Under the pieces are notes generated by a model, which saw only the letters and a list, made by a program, of their open reading frames with translations, had not been told where the DNA came from and made no database searches. Position numbers and translations under genes: made by a program. 64,000 nt of DNA from JAWAFC01 sp038890815 (GTDB lineage Archaea; Micrarchaeota; Micrarchaeia; Burarchaeales; JACRGF01). The stretch spans positions 1 through 64,000 of the forward strand of contig JAWAFC010000002.1 in the NCBI GenBank assembly GCA_038890815.1. Reading direction: 5' to 3'. Positions 33,772 to 42,214 of the stretch are shown here, in pieces; within the stretch, counting starts at the first letter, position 1, and each line of letters starts with the position of its first letter.

Positions 33772-34604
33772 TTCATCATCTCCGCGAATAGCTCGCCTGC
33801 CCTATATGAGGAGCGCACGAACGGGCCACTGGCCACAAAGCGGAAGCCCTTGGCCAGCGCGATGTCCCTGTAGCGCGCGAACACATCCGGATGGATGAAC
33901 TCGGCAACGGGAAGATGGGCTGGGGTGGGCTGGAGGTATTGGCCAATTGTCAGGATGTCGCACCCGACCGCGCGCAGGTCGTCCATCGCGCGCAACACCT
34001 CCTCCTCGCGCTCGCCCAGGCCGAGCATGAGGGAGGATTTTGTGATGAGCCCCGCTCGCTTGGCGCGCGCGAGAACCTGCAAAGACTGGTGATAGGATGC
34101 GCGCCTGTCCCGCACGTGCGGGGTGAGGCGCTCGACAGTCTCAATGTTGTGGGCCAGCACATCGGGCAACGCGTCGAACACGGCGCGCAGGCGGCTCTCC
34201 TCCCCGCCGAAGTCCGGAATGAGCGCCTCAACGAGGAAGCCACTTTCCTTAAGCGCGCGGATGCAGGCCGCAAAGTGGGCCGCGCCTCCATCAGGCAGAT
34301 CGTCCCTGCACACGCTCGTCAGCACGACATAGCGAAGGCCCATCCTGCGGGCTGCCTCGGCGATGCGCGCGCCCTCGCCTTCATCGAGGGGCAGGCCCGC
34401 GCTGGCCTTGGGGGTGGCACAGAATCGGCAACCGCGCGTGCAGACATCCCCGAGGAGCAGAAAGGTTGCCGTGCCCGAGCCCCAACAGGCGGCCTGATTG
34501 GGACAGCGTGCTGACTGGCATACTGTGTGGAGGTTCGCCAGCGCTGCCCTCGTCTCAGCGTATTTCCCGCCCGGCGGCCTGATCCTGAGCCAGGGGGGTT
34601 TCAT
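33762..34604 (-). CDS. lipA: Lipoyl synthase
   Basis: Radical SAM enzyme inserting two sulfurs into protein-bound octanoate. The 280-residue protein has the auxiliary cluster motif C-x4-C-x5-C (Cys29, 34, 40), the radical SAM motif Cys55-x3-Cys59-x2-Cys62 in CTRGCRFC, and the C-terminal R-S-S-Y (VRSSY) that ligates the auxiliary cluster. It heads the five-gene operon. A CTTATTAAC box lies about 25 bp before the ATG. No octanoyltransferase or lipoate ligase is in the window. Confidence 0.95.
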   Translation of the reverse strand: MKPPWLRIRPPGGKYAETRAALANLHTVCQSARCPNQAACWGSGTATFLLLGDVCTRGCRFCATPKASAGLPLDEGEGARIAEAARRMGLRYVVLTSVCRDDLPDGGAAHFAACIRALKESGFLVEALIPDFGGEESRLRAVFDALPDVLAHNIETVERLTPHVRDRRASYHQSLQVLARAKRAGLITKSSLMLGLGEREEEVLRAMDDLRAVGCDILTIGQYLQPTPAHLPVAEFIHPDVFARYRDIALAKGFRFVASGPFVRSSYRAGELFAEMMKCR

Positions 34605-34637
34605 GAGAGCGCTTCGACTTTGCAGTTAATAAGTCTT

Positions 34638-35315
34638 TCAGCGCAGGAGCACATACTGCCTCTCAATGCGCAGCGCGCGTGCGGGCAGGGCAGCCTCGAA
34701 TGGGGCCAGCAGCGTGTTGAAGACGACATGCGAGACAGCAATGCCGAGCGCGAACAGCCCTCGCTCGTACGCCACGATGGGGATGAGCACGAGCCACGCC
34801 TCGGCTGGCATGGGAACGGTCCATATCCAGATTGTGCTGCCGATGGCGTGGGCCGTGAATGTGGCGCCGAGCGAGCGCGCCAGCAGGTTGTGCTCAAACT
34901 TGAGCGCGAGGGGAGGGATGAGCCAGTACAGCGTGTAGAACCAAACCTGCCCGCCTATCGGATGCGCCATGAAAGCAACCATGCAGGCAAGGGGAACGAG
35001 CGCGCGCACGATACGATTTCCGCGACCGAAATAATATCCAGCGAAAAGCATGGGCAGCAGGCGCCATGCGCCCACGAAATCGATGGCCTTGCCGAGCAGG
35101 GCATAGTTGGCGAGCTGCGCGAGCAGTATGGTTGCCACGCCAGGAATTATTCCCAGAAAGGAGGCGGGAAGCGGGCCGATGAACTGAAAGAAGGTGAAGT
35201 ACTGGTTTGAAGAGCCAACGAGCTGGGAGAAGTTTATGTTCTGTGCCACGAGCGCGAGCGCGCCGAAAAGCAAGATGAAAAGTAGCTGGGTGGCAAGATG
35301 CATCCTGTCGGCCAT
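34638..35315 (-). CDS. Six-helix integral membrane protein
   Basis: Unrecognised 225-residue membrane protein with about six hydrophobic helices (near 7-24, 40-62, 83-98, 103-118, 127-140, 170-205). Size and topology resemble S components of ECF vitamin transporters, and the position just upstream of lipA would suit a lipoate-related transporter, but no diagnostic motif is visible. The ATG is preceded by GGTGA at a good spacing, and an AAATTTAATATTTT region further up may be its promoter. Confidence 0.5.
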   Translation of the reverse strand: MADRMHLATQLLFILLFGALALVAQNINFSQLVGSSNQYFTFFQFIGPLPASFLGIIPGVATILLAQLANYALLGKAIDFVGAWRLLPMLFAGYYFGRGNRIVRALVPLACMVAFMAHPIGGQVWFYTLYWLIPPLALKFEHNLLARSLGATFTAHAIGSTIWIWTVPMPAEAWLVLIPIVAYERGLFALGIAVSHVVFNTLLAPFEAALPARALRIERQYVLLR

Positions 35316-35355
35316 AAATTCACCGCTTGCTTTTCTTCACAAAATATTAAATTTG

Positions 35356-35832
35356 TTATCTCTCGAGCACGAGCACCTTCCAAGGTCCCTCGCCCACTCC
35401 CTCGGCCGTTCTCTTTGCTGCCAGCAGGTTCCACCTCCTCTCCAGCTCATCAATCACTTTGGTGACTTTGCTGGCTATCTTTTTGCCGCCGTGGCCGCTC
35501 CTCAGCCTGCTCGCGTGCGCGCGCACGCGCTCGAGCAGCAGCGCGAGCTCCCTCCGCCTGTCCCGCATCTTCTCCCGCTCAACGAGCTTTTCATCCAGCT
35601 CTTCCGGAGTCCTCCAGTCGGGAATGCGCGGCACGCGGCTGTCCCAGTACCAGAAGGCTGACACGAGCTCAGAGAGCAGCACATCGACCGTGTCCTTGTC
35701 GCGCGAGTACATGGCCTCGGGCAGGACATAACCGAGCACGCGCACAGCCTTATCGAAGTACTTCTGCGAGTCGCTCCTCAGCCAGGCAGCCAACTTGTCG
35801 TAGTCGCGCCTGCCAAGCCTTCTGAACACCAT
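35356..35832 (-). CDS. Hypothetical charged helical protein
   Basis: Unrecognised 158-residue protein, strongly basic and helical, with MVFRRLGRRDYDKLAAWLRS at the start and a coiled-coil-like Arg/Glu region (about 75-130). The reading frame continues upstream into the geranylgeranyl reductase gene, but the ATG at 35832 with AATAATAATAAAG about 27 bp before it is the likely start. It is divergent from the reductase with an 82 bp gap. Confidence 0.55.
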   Translation of the reverse strand: MVFRRLGRRDYDKLAAWLRSDSQKYFDKAVRVLGYVLPEAMYSRDKDTVDVLLSELVSAFWYWDSRVPRIPDWRTPEELDEKLVEREKMRDRRRELALLLERVRAHASRLRSGHGGKKIASKVTKVIDELERRWNLLAAKRTAEGVGEGPWKVLVLER

Positions 35833-35914
35833 GCATCGGCTTTGGCGGTTGTCTTTATTATTATTTCTGGCATGAACGCAGCCTTTAATTTTTTTTCCGA
35901 CCTTATAGCAAGCC

Positions 35915-37147
35915 ATGCCAAACGAGTTTGATGTGATAGTGGTGGGGGGAGGACCTGGCGGGAGCGTGACTGCAGCGCTCACGGCCAGAAAGGGCTGGAA
36001 AGTTCTGCTGCTCGACAAGGCGAAGTTCCCGAGGGACAAAACGTGCGGCGATGCGGTTTCTGGTAAGTCGCTCAAGGTGCTGAGAGAGCTCGATGTGGTC
36101 AAGGAGATTGAGCGAGCGCCCCATGCCAACATCACGGGCGTGATATTCAGCAACCCAAAGGGCACGATGGTTGAGATCCCATTCCCGAAGACCGACAGCA
36201 CGGGCGCGCCCTATGCCGGCTACTGCTGCAGGAGGGAGGTGCTCGACAACATACTCTTCAGAAAGGCCAAGAGGGAGGTTGCCGAAACGCGCGAGAATTT
36301 TGAGGTTACCGACCTGCTGTTTGAGGATGGAAAGGTCGTTGGGGTGAGAGGGACCGAGCTGAAAACTGGGAGGCAGAGGGAATTCCGCTCTAAAATAGTG
36401 GTGGGCGCGGATGGCGCGACGAGCGTTGTGGCCAGAGCGCTTGGCAGGGGGATGCAGCCAGATGAGCACTCGTGTGTGGCTGTCAGAGCTTATTACAAAA
36501 ATGTGAAAGGGCTGACCGGAAACATCGAGATTCACTTTGTCGAATCGCTCATACCGGGCTATTTCTGGATTTTCCCTCTCGATGGCGGGCTCGCCAATGT
36601 GGGTGTGGGCATGGTGACGAGCGAGATGAAGGCCAGGAGGATAAACCTGCGTCAGAGCATGTTCGATGTCATTGAGAGACATCCGGCCTTCAAAGAGAGA
36701 TTTGCGGGGGCACGGCTGGCCAGCGAGCTCAAGGGATGGACGCTTCTGTTTGGAAGCCAGAGGAGAAAGCCCCATGCGGCCGGCGCGCTGCTGGTTGGCG
36801 ATGCGGCCGCGCTCGTCGATCCATTCACCGGAGAGGGCATGGGCAATGCCATGAGCGCGGGCAAGCTGGCCAGCGAAGTCATCGACAGGGCGCTGAATGC
36901 CGGCGATGTGAGTGAAGCGATGCTGGCGGAGTACGATGCCGCACTGCGCAGGGAGCTCGACCCTGAGCTGCAGATGAACTACAACCTGCAGAGGCTCGGA
37001 AAGCATAAGTTCCTGCTAAACCTCATCATAGACAAGGCCGCCCGCAGCGCGGAGATAAGGGAAACGATAAGCGCGACATTCACCGATGTGGCTGCCCGCA
37101 GAGTGTTCTCCTCGCCGCTTTTCCTGCTCAAGCTGCTGCTGGCATAG
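35915..37147 (+). CDS. Geranylgeranyl reductase family flavoprotein
   Basis: Saturates the isoprenoid chains of archaeal ether lipids. The 410-residue FAD protein has VVGGGPGGSVTAALTA at the N-terminus, the DKTCGDAVSG motif near residue 45, VVGADGATSVVARAL, and GDAAALVDPFTGEGMGNAM for FAD binding. The C-terminal helical region is typical. A CTTTAATTT box lies 28 bp upstream of the ATG. Its isoprenoid substrate fits the GGGP synthase and IPP isomerase seen elsewhere in the window. Confidence 0.92.
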   Translation: MPNEFDVIVVGGGPGGSVTAALTARKGWKVLLLDKAKFPRDKTCGDAVSGKSLKVLRELDVVKEIERAPHANITGVIFSNPKGTMVEIPFPKTDSTGAPYAGYCCRREVLDNILFRKAKREVAETRENFEVTDLLFEDGKVVGVRGTELKTGRQREFRSKIVVGADGATSVVARALGRGMQPDEHSCVAVRAYYKNVKGLTGNIEIHFVESLIPGYFWIFPLDGGLANVGVGMVTSEMKARRINLRQSMFDVIERHPAFKERFAGARLASELKGWTLLFGSQRRKPHAAGALLVGDAAALVDPFTGEGMGNAMSAGKLASEVIDRALNAGDVSEAMLAEYDAALRRELDPELQMNYNLQRLGKHKFLLNLIIDKAARSAEIRETISATFTDVAARRVFSSPLFLLKLLLA

Positions 37148-37178
37148 CTGATTTTAAGCTTGTGCGAGAAAGGTCTGC

Positions 37179-38126
37179 ATGGCCGAAGTATATGATGTGC
37201 TTGTGGTGGGTGCGGGCGTGGCGGGCCTGTCTGCCGCCATGTATGCGGGGCGCTTCAGGCTTAAAACTGCCGTTGTGGGCGAGGTCATCGGTGGGGCGAT
37301 CACGCTCACCAACGAGGTGGAGAACTACCCTGGCTTTGTCAAAATCACCGGCGCCGAGCTCATTGAAAGGCTGCGGGAGCAGGCGCTGAGGTTCGGCGCT
37401 GAGATATTTTTGGATAAGGTCATCGAGATAAGACCGGTGGGGAAGAATTGCTTCAGGGCCAGAACAGAGGGGGGGCGGGCGTTCACGGCAAAGGCCGTCA
37501 TACTGGCAACCGGCACGCAGAGGAGGCAGCTAGGCGTGCCCGGCGAGCAGGAATTCTCAGGAAAGGGCGTGAGCTACTGCGCACTGTGCGATGGCGCTTT
37601 TTTCAGGGGGAAAACTGTCGGGGTAGTGGGAGGTGGGGATGGGGCCGTCAAAGAGGCGCTCGTGCTGGCCGAATACGCGGACAAGGTTTATATTTTCGCC
37701 AGAGGGGACAGGCTGCGGGCCGAGCCAATAAATCTCGAGAGGCTCAGCACGAACAAGAAAATTGAGGTGGTGCTCAAAATTCAGATAAAGGAGATAAGGG
37801 GCGACACAAAAGTGCGCAGCGTTGTGTTCGACCGCCCACTCAATGGGAAGACAGAGATGGCTCTGGATGGACTGTTCATCGAAATCGGGCATGTCCCGGC
37901 CAGCGGGCTGGCCAGCGCGCTCGGCGTGAGGCTGAATGAGAAGGGCGAGATCGTCATCGACAGGGAGGGCCGGACAAACGTTCCTGGAGTGTTCGCTGCG
38001 GGGGATGTGTGCGATACAAAATTCAAACAGGCAGCCACGAGCGCGAGCGAGGGCGTGGCCGCAGCCTACAGCGCTTATCAGTATGTCAGTGAGGGGAAAT
38101 TCGCCTGCGATGCTTGGGCGGAATAG
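37179..38126 (+). CDS. trxB: Thioredoxin reductase
   Basis: A 315-residue flavoenzyme with FAD motif VVGAGVAGLSAAMYAGR, the redox-active Cys pair in SYCALCDGAFF, the pyridine nucleotide motif VVGGGDGAVKEAL, and C-terminal GVFAAGDVCD. The usual NADPH-binding HRR triplet is altered to FARGDRLRA, so cofactor preference may differ. It probably reduces the thioredoxin encoded at 41878-42204. An ATTTTAAGC box lies about 24 bp upstream of the ATG. The stop is 1 bp from the end of the convergent SDR. Confidence 0.92.
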   Translation: MAEVYDVLVVGAGVAGLSAAMYAGRFRLKTAVVGEVIGGAITLTNEVENYPGFVKITGAELIERLREQALRFGAEIFLDKVIEIRPVGKNCFRARTEGGRAFTAKAVILATGTQRRQLGVPGEQEFSGKGVSYCALCDGAFFRGKTVGVVGGGDGAVKEALVLAEYADKVYIFARGDRLRAEPINLERLSTNKKIEVVLKIQIKEIRGDTKVRSVVFDRPLNGKTEMALDGLFIEIGHVPASGLASALGVRLNEKGEIVIDREGRTNVPGVFAAGDVCDTKFKQAATSASEGVAAAYSAYQYVSEGKFACDAWAE

Positions 38127-38127
38127 C

Positions 38128-38862
38128 TCACACAAGGCTTCGCCCGCCATCTATGGTCAGCACGGAGCCCGTGGCATAATCGTTCTCAAGCAGGAATATG
38201 ACCGCATGGGCCACTTCATCGGGCGTGCCGAAGCGCTTGAGAGGAATGCTCTTGAGCATCGTGCTCACATACGTGGGACCATAGTGTTTTGGCAGGAGGA
38301 TGGCGCCGGGCGCAACGCAATTGACAGTTATCTTTGGAGCGAGCTCGAGCGCGAGCGCCCGCGTGAGCGCCACCACGCCGGCCTTTGAGGCGCTGTAGTG
38401 CGCGTAGCCCTTTATGGGCTGCTCGGGTGTCCAGTCGGCAATGTTGACTATCTTGCCCCCATCTCTCTGCGCCAGCATGGCGCGCGCGGCTTCCCTTGAG
38501 CACAGGAAGACGCCCGTGAGGTTTGTCCGGATCATCCTCTCCCACGAGGCGAGCGGCATGGATGTGATGTACGCGCGCTCGAACAGCGCGGCATTGTTTA
38601 TGAGCGCATCAACGCGGCCAAAGGCATGTAGCGTTTTCCTGAAGAGCCTCTCGACATCGCCCTCGCGCGTGACATCGGCTTTTATGGCTATCGCGTTGGC
38701 TCCAAGAGCCCTCGCCTCCATGACGGTCTCCTGTGCCTCGCGCCTACTGCGGTTATAATTCACAACGACATTCATCCCCTTTGCCGCGAGCGCGAGCGCG
38801 ATGGCTCTGCCAATGCGGCGCGCGCCTCCAGTCACAACGGCAGTCTTTCCCTCCAACCGCAC
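38128..38862 (-). CDS. Short-chain dehydrogenase, pteridine reductase/FolM-like
   Basis: A 244-residue classical SDR with the cofactor motif TGGARRIGRAIA, LINNAA, and Tyr-x3-Lys in GYAHYSASKAG. The usual catalytic Ser is replaced by Asp in VNIADWTPEQPIKGY, and the ARRIG form of the glycine motif is the one seen in pteridine reductase PTR1 and dihydromonapterin reductase FolM. A pterin substrate is therefore more likely than a fatty-acyl one, though a FabG-type role cannot be excluded. Confidence 0.82.
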   Translation of the reverse strand: MRLEGKTAVVTGGARRIGRAIALALAAKGMNVVVNYNRSRREAQETVMEARALGANAIAIKADVTREGDVERLFRKTLHAFGRVDALINNAALFERAYITSMPLASWERMIRTNLTGVFLCSREAARAMLAQRDGGKIVNIADWTPEQPIKGYAHYSASKAGVVALTRALALELAPKITVNCVAPGAILLPKHYGPTYVSTMLKSIPLKRFGTPDEVAHAVIFLLENDYATGSVLTIDGGRSLV

Positions 38863-38889
38863 GAAAGCGCATTATGAGGGGCGCAACTA

Positions 38890-39783
38890 TTAAACATATA
38901 GCTCCATGAGTGGCGTGATGTCTATGCCCTCGATGGGCTGGCGCGCCAGCGGCCCTGCCTTCAGCTGAGGGAGCTCATCCTCATACGTTGGCTTATGCTC
39001 CTGGTAGAATATGCCTATGGGTATGCGCTCGCCCCATTCCTCGGCCTTTGCGCGCGCGGCTGCCTTATCGCTCGTATTGTGGCCAGCCTCCTGTAGGTCG
39101 TACACGCGCTGCTGGTAGAAATCGTAGGTCTGCTCGTGGTTGTAGGTCACGCAGGGCTGCAGTATGTCTACGAGCGCAAAGCCCCTGTGCCTCACGGCAG
39201 CCACGATTGTCCGGGTCATGTGCGGCACGTTGCCCGCAAATGACCTTGCCACGAACGAGGCGCCCGCCGAGATTGCCAACGAGATTGGGTTGACCGGCTG
39301 CTCGATGCTTCCGTGGGGCGAGCTCGTGCTCTTGAATCCTTTTGGCGCGGTGGGCGAGTACTGCCCCTTTGTGAGACCATAAACCATGTTATCGTGCACG
39401 AGGCAGGTGATGTCGAGGTTGCGGCGGCAGGCATGAATGAAATGCCCCATGCCGATGCCATAAACATCACCATCGCCCGCCTGCGCGATGACCGTGAGGG
39501 TATGGTTGGCCAGCTTTATGCCCGAGGCGACTGGAATCTCGCGACCGTGTAGCGCGTGCACGCCATACACCTTGATGCTGTGAGCGAGTTTATCGGCGCA
39601 CCCCACGCCCGTGACCACGACCACCTCGTGCTGTTTGAGGCCCAGCTCGATGATCGCTTGCTTGAGCGCCAGCAGTATTGCATAGTCTCCACAGCCCGGG
39701 CACCATTTGAGGGATTCACGCGTGGCCAGCTGGGCGAGCGTGAGCTTTTCCCTTGCGGTTTTCGCTTCTGTCAAGTCAGCCAC
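38890..39783 (-). CDS. korB: 2-oxoacid:ferredoxin oxidoreductase, beta subunit
   Basis: Thiamine-diphosphate subunit of 297 residues. It has WCPGCGDYAIL with cluster ligands, the ThDP motif GDGDVYGIGMGHFIHACRRN, and DNMVYGLTKGQ. A GTG at 39783 is chosen because GGAGGTG lies 7 bp before it; the longer frame up to 39804 lacks such a site. It overlaps the alpha-subunit gene by 8 bp. With the gamma-alpha subunit it forms the two-subunit type known from Sulfolobus. Confidence 0.93.
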   Translation of the reverse strand: MADLTEAKTAREKLTLAQLATRESLKWCPGCGDYAILLALKQAIIELGLKQHEVVVVTGVGCADKLAHSIKVYGVHALHGREIPVASGIKLANHTLTVIAQAGDGDVYGIGMGHFIHACRRNLDITCLVHDNMVYGLTKGQYSPTAPKGFKSTSSPHGSIEQPVNPISLAISAGASFVARSFAGNVPHMTRTIVAAVRHRGFALVDILQPCVTYNHEQTYDFYQQRVYDLQEAGHNTSDKAAARAKAEEWGERIPIGIFYQEHKPTYEDELPQLKAGPLARQPIEGIDITPLMELYV

Positions 39784-41542
39784 CCCCAAACACCTCCCTG
39801 ACAAAATGGAATATCTCGCTCGGGAAGAATTGTCTGCCAGAGTACTTGAGCAGCCTGTGCTTGAATTCGATGCCCGTCTGCTCGCGGATGAGCCCGCCGA
39901 GCTGGCCCGTCTTGTTGTTCTCCACCAGCACGAGGTTTTTCGCCGATGATAACAGCTCCTTCGCCTCGGCCGCTTTGAAGGGCCATAGGTTGCAGAAGTG
40001 AATGTAGTTTGCAGTTATGCCCTCTTCCGCCAACAGCTCAATGGCATCCAGCGCGATGCCCTTGGTGGAGCCCCAGCCCACCAGCGTAACCATGGCGTGC
40101 CGGCTGCCGAGCACTTTCGGCGGCTCGAGCTCCCGGAGAATTCCCTCCATCTTCCTCATCCTCTTGTCCATCATGCGCGTGCGGTTCAGCTCGCTCTCGT
40201 CTATCTCGCCAAACTCGTTGTGCTCGTCGCCCGCCACCATGTGCACGCCGCCAGGTTGGCCCGGAATGGGGCGCGGCGAGACGCCATCCTCGGTGAACTC
40301 AAAGCGCTTGACTTCGTTGCCGAGCCGGGCAGCCTCGGCGTCTGAGAGGAGTTTTCCTCGCTCTATGCGGATCTCCCTGCCCGTCCTGAAAAACTCGCAC
40401 GTCTTGTAGTTTTCGGCGAGGAACTTGTCGGTCAGGATGATGACCGGAACCTGGTATTTCTCGGCCAGATTGAAGGCCTCGATGGTCTTGTAGTAGCATT
40501 CCTCCACATCGCCCGGCGCGAGCACGACGCGCGGGAACTCGCCCTGCGAGGCATGGATGACAAAGCGCAGGTCACCCTGCTCCGTCCAGGTGGGCATGCC
40601 CGTGCTGGGGCCAGGCCGCTGGCCCTCAACAATCACAACGGGCACCTCCGCCGAGCCCGCCAGGCCAAGCGCCTCGACCATGAGGCTGAAGCCGCCGCCG
40701 CTCGTTGCGGTCAGCGCGCGCACGCCCGCATAGCCTGCACCGATGGCCATATTGAGCGCGGCGAGCTCATCCTCGGTCTGTTTGACCACAATGTTGTATT
40801 TTCTCTCGATGGCCGCGAGGTTGCTGAGTATTGCCGATGAGGGGGTCATGGGATACTGAGCGAGAAAGCGGCAACCTGCCTGCACAGCGGCCAGCGATAT
40901 CGCGGCGTTGCCATCGAGCACCATGCGCCGGGGCGCGCCCTTCACCCTGCGCAGCTTCTTTGAGAATTCCCCCCTGTAGTTTTTCTTCGCATAATCGAAG
41001 CCCGCGTTCAGGCTCCGTATGTTGGCATCCACAATGGCTGCCCCCTTCCTGCCATAGGTCTTGCGTATCATTTCGGCAACGATGTCCACACCGTAATCGA
41101 GCAGAGCCATGCTGGCGCCCAGCGTGATGGTGTTTTTCATGAGCACATCAACGCCCAGCTCTCGCGCAATGCGTATGAAGGGCACGTTGAACAGCTCAAT
41201 GTCTGCCCGCCCCACCTTGCTGGCGGCCTCACCGTCCTTCTCGCCATCGTAAATTAACACGCCACCGGGCTTGAGCTCGCGCGCGTTCTCCTCAATCGTC
41301 TGAGCATCGAGCGCCACGAGGATGTCGCAACGGTCGCTGTGCGCGTGCACTGGCCGTTCGCTCACCCTGACGAGAAAGGTGTTGTGCCCTCCCCTGATAC
41401 GGCTGGGGTAGCCGCTGTCGGTGAAAACATGTAAACCTCCGCGTGCGCACGCCTTGGCGAAGGTCAGGCCGATGGAGGCTATGCCATAGCCTGCCTCCCC
41501 TCCGATCTTCCAAACTACGTCCGTCATCTGTCTAAACCCCAT
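39776..41542 (-). CDS. korA: 2-oxoacid:ferredoxin oxidoreductase, fused gamma-alpha subunit
   Basis: A 588-residue subunit. The gamma domain occupies about residues 1-190 (GGEAGYGI, SRIRGGHNTF) and is fused to the alpha domain, which bears QYPMTPSSAIL, the motif (Y-P-I/M-T-P) that marks 2-oxoacid:ferredoxin oxidoreductases. It oxidises 2-oxoacids to acyl-CoA with ferredoxin as acceptor. A TTTAAAT box at 41562-41568 lies about 23 bp before the ATG at 41542; an internal ATG five codons on is an alternative. The ferredoxin gene lies next upstream. Confidence 0.93.
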   Translation of the reverse strand: MGFRQMTDVVWKIGGEAGYGIASIGLTFAKACARGGLHVFTDSGYPSRIRGGHNTFLVRVSERPVHAHSDRCDILVALDAQTIEENARELKPGGVLIYDGEKDGEAASKVGRADIELFNVPFIRIARELGVDVLMKNTITLGASMALLDYGVDIVAEMIRKTYGRKGAAIVDANIRSLNAGFDYAKKNYRGEFSKKLRRVKGAPRRMVLDGNAAISLAAVQAGCRFLAQYPMTPSSAILSNLAAIERKYNIVVKQTEDELAALNMAIGAGYAGVRALTATSGGGFSLMVEALGLAGSAEVPVVIVEGQRPGPSTGMPTWTEQGDLRFVIHASQGEFPRVVLAPGDVEECYYKTIEAFNLAEKYQVPVIILTDKFLAENYKTCEFFRTGREIRIERGKLLSDAEAARLGNEVKRFEFTEDGVSPRPIPGQPGGVHMVAGDEHNEFGEIDESELNRTRMMDKRMRKMEGILRELEPPKVLGSRHAMVTLVGWGSTKGIALDAIELLAEEGITANYIHFCNLWPFKAAEAKELLSSAKNLVLVENNKTGQLGGLIREQTGIEFKHRLLKYSGRQFFPSEIFHFVREVFGGG

Positions 41543-41598
41543 TCGCTTAACTCAAACTATGTTTAAATGCATTCGTGTTCGGCAAAAGGCTAACAAAA

Positions 41599-41853
41599 TT
41601 AGATTATCTTCTCGCCCGTATCTTTCTTAAATAGGTGGATGACATTCACGGGACAGGAATCGGCCGCGCTCTTGTTGCACTCATAGTCCTTCTCCTCAAT
41701 CTCACGCTCCTCCCAGCCATCCTCGCGCTGCCTGCCGTCTTTCAGCACGCTCTTGCCATCCTCGCCCATGCTCCAGAACTCGGGGCACACGGTAGCACAG
41801 GCGGCACAACCAATGCAGTTTGGCCGGTCATGCTCAATCCTGTAACCTGGCAT
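41599..41853 (-). CDS. Single-cluster ferredoxin
   Basis: An 84-residue ferredoxin with C-x2-C-x2-C-x3-CP (NCIGCAACATVCP) and a distal SCPVNVIH. Only one 4Fe-4S cluster can be built; remaining cysteines (in YECNKS and the fourth Cys of the first motif) could form the disulfide seen in Pyrococcus-type ferredoxins. Its place beside the oxidoreductase genes makes it the probable electron acceptor. A TTATAG-containing box lies about 24 bp before the ATG. Confidence 0.9.
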   Translation of the reverse strand: MPGYRIEHDRPNCIGCAACATVCPEFWSMGEDGKSVLKDGRQREDGWEEREIEEKDYECNKSAADSCPVNVIHLFKKDTGEKII

Positions 41854-41877
41854 GCCAATACAACGGCTATAAGCCTA

Positions 41878-42204
41878 TTAAACTTTTCTTTTGAGTTCCT
41901 CCATCGCAGCCGCCAGCTCCTCTGATGAGAGCCCTCGCCCCGCCTTACCATCAAGCCGCACCAAAATTTTTCCTCTCTCGAAAAACAGCACAGTAGGGAC
42001 AATGCTGATGGAATACTTTTCCCACAGTGGATTGTCCTCCTCATCAATGACGACCTCCAGCCAATCCCAGCCCTCAAGCTTGGCGGCGCGGAAAACTGGC
42101 AGGAAGGCACGGCAGAACGGGCACCATGTAGCATAGAAGAGAGCCGCCACGCGCTCGTGTTTGGCTAAGAAGTCAGCCAGCTCGGCCTCGCTCCGCACTT
42201 CCAC
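41878..42204 (-). CDS. Thioredoxin
   Basis: A 108-residue thioredoxin-fold protein with active site WCPFC (Cys28, Cys31) and cis-Pro in SIVPTVLFF. Trx usually has CGPC; CPFC is closer to some archaeal glutaredoxin-like thioredoxins. The GTG at 42204 follows TGAGGTG, in which the TGA is the stop of the EndoIV-like gene, so it is translationally coupled. A TTG at 42228 would lengthen it by eight residues. Confidence 0.85.
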   Translation of the reverse strand: MEVRSEAELADFLAKHERVAALFYATWCPFCRAFLPVFRAAKLEGWDWLEVVIDEEDNPLWEKYSISIVPTVLFFERGKILVRLDGKAGRGLSSEELAAAMEELKRKV

Positions 42205-42214
42205 CTTGAACACC

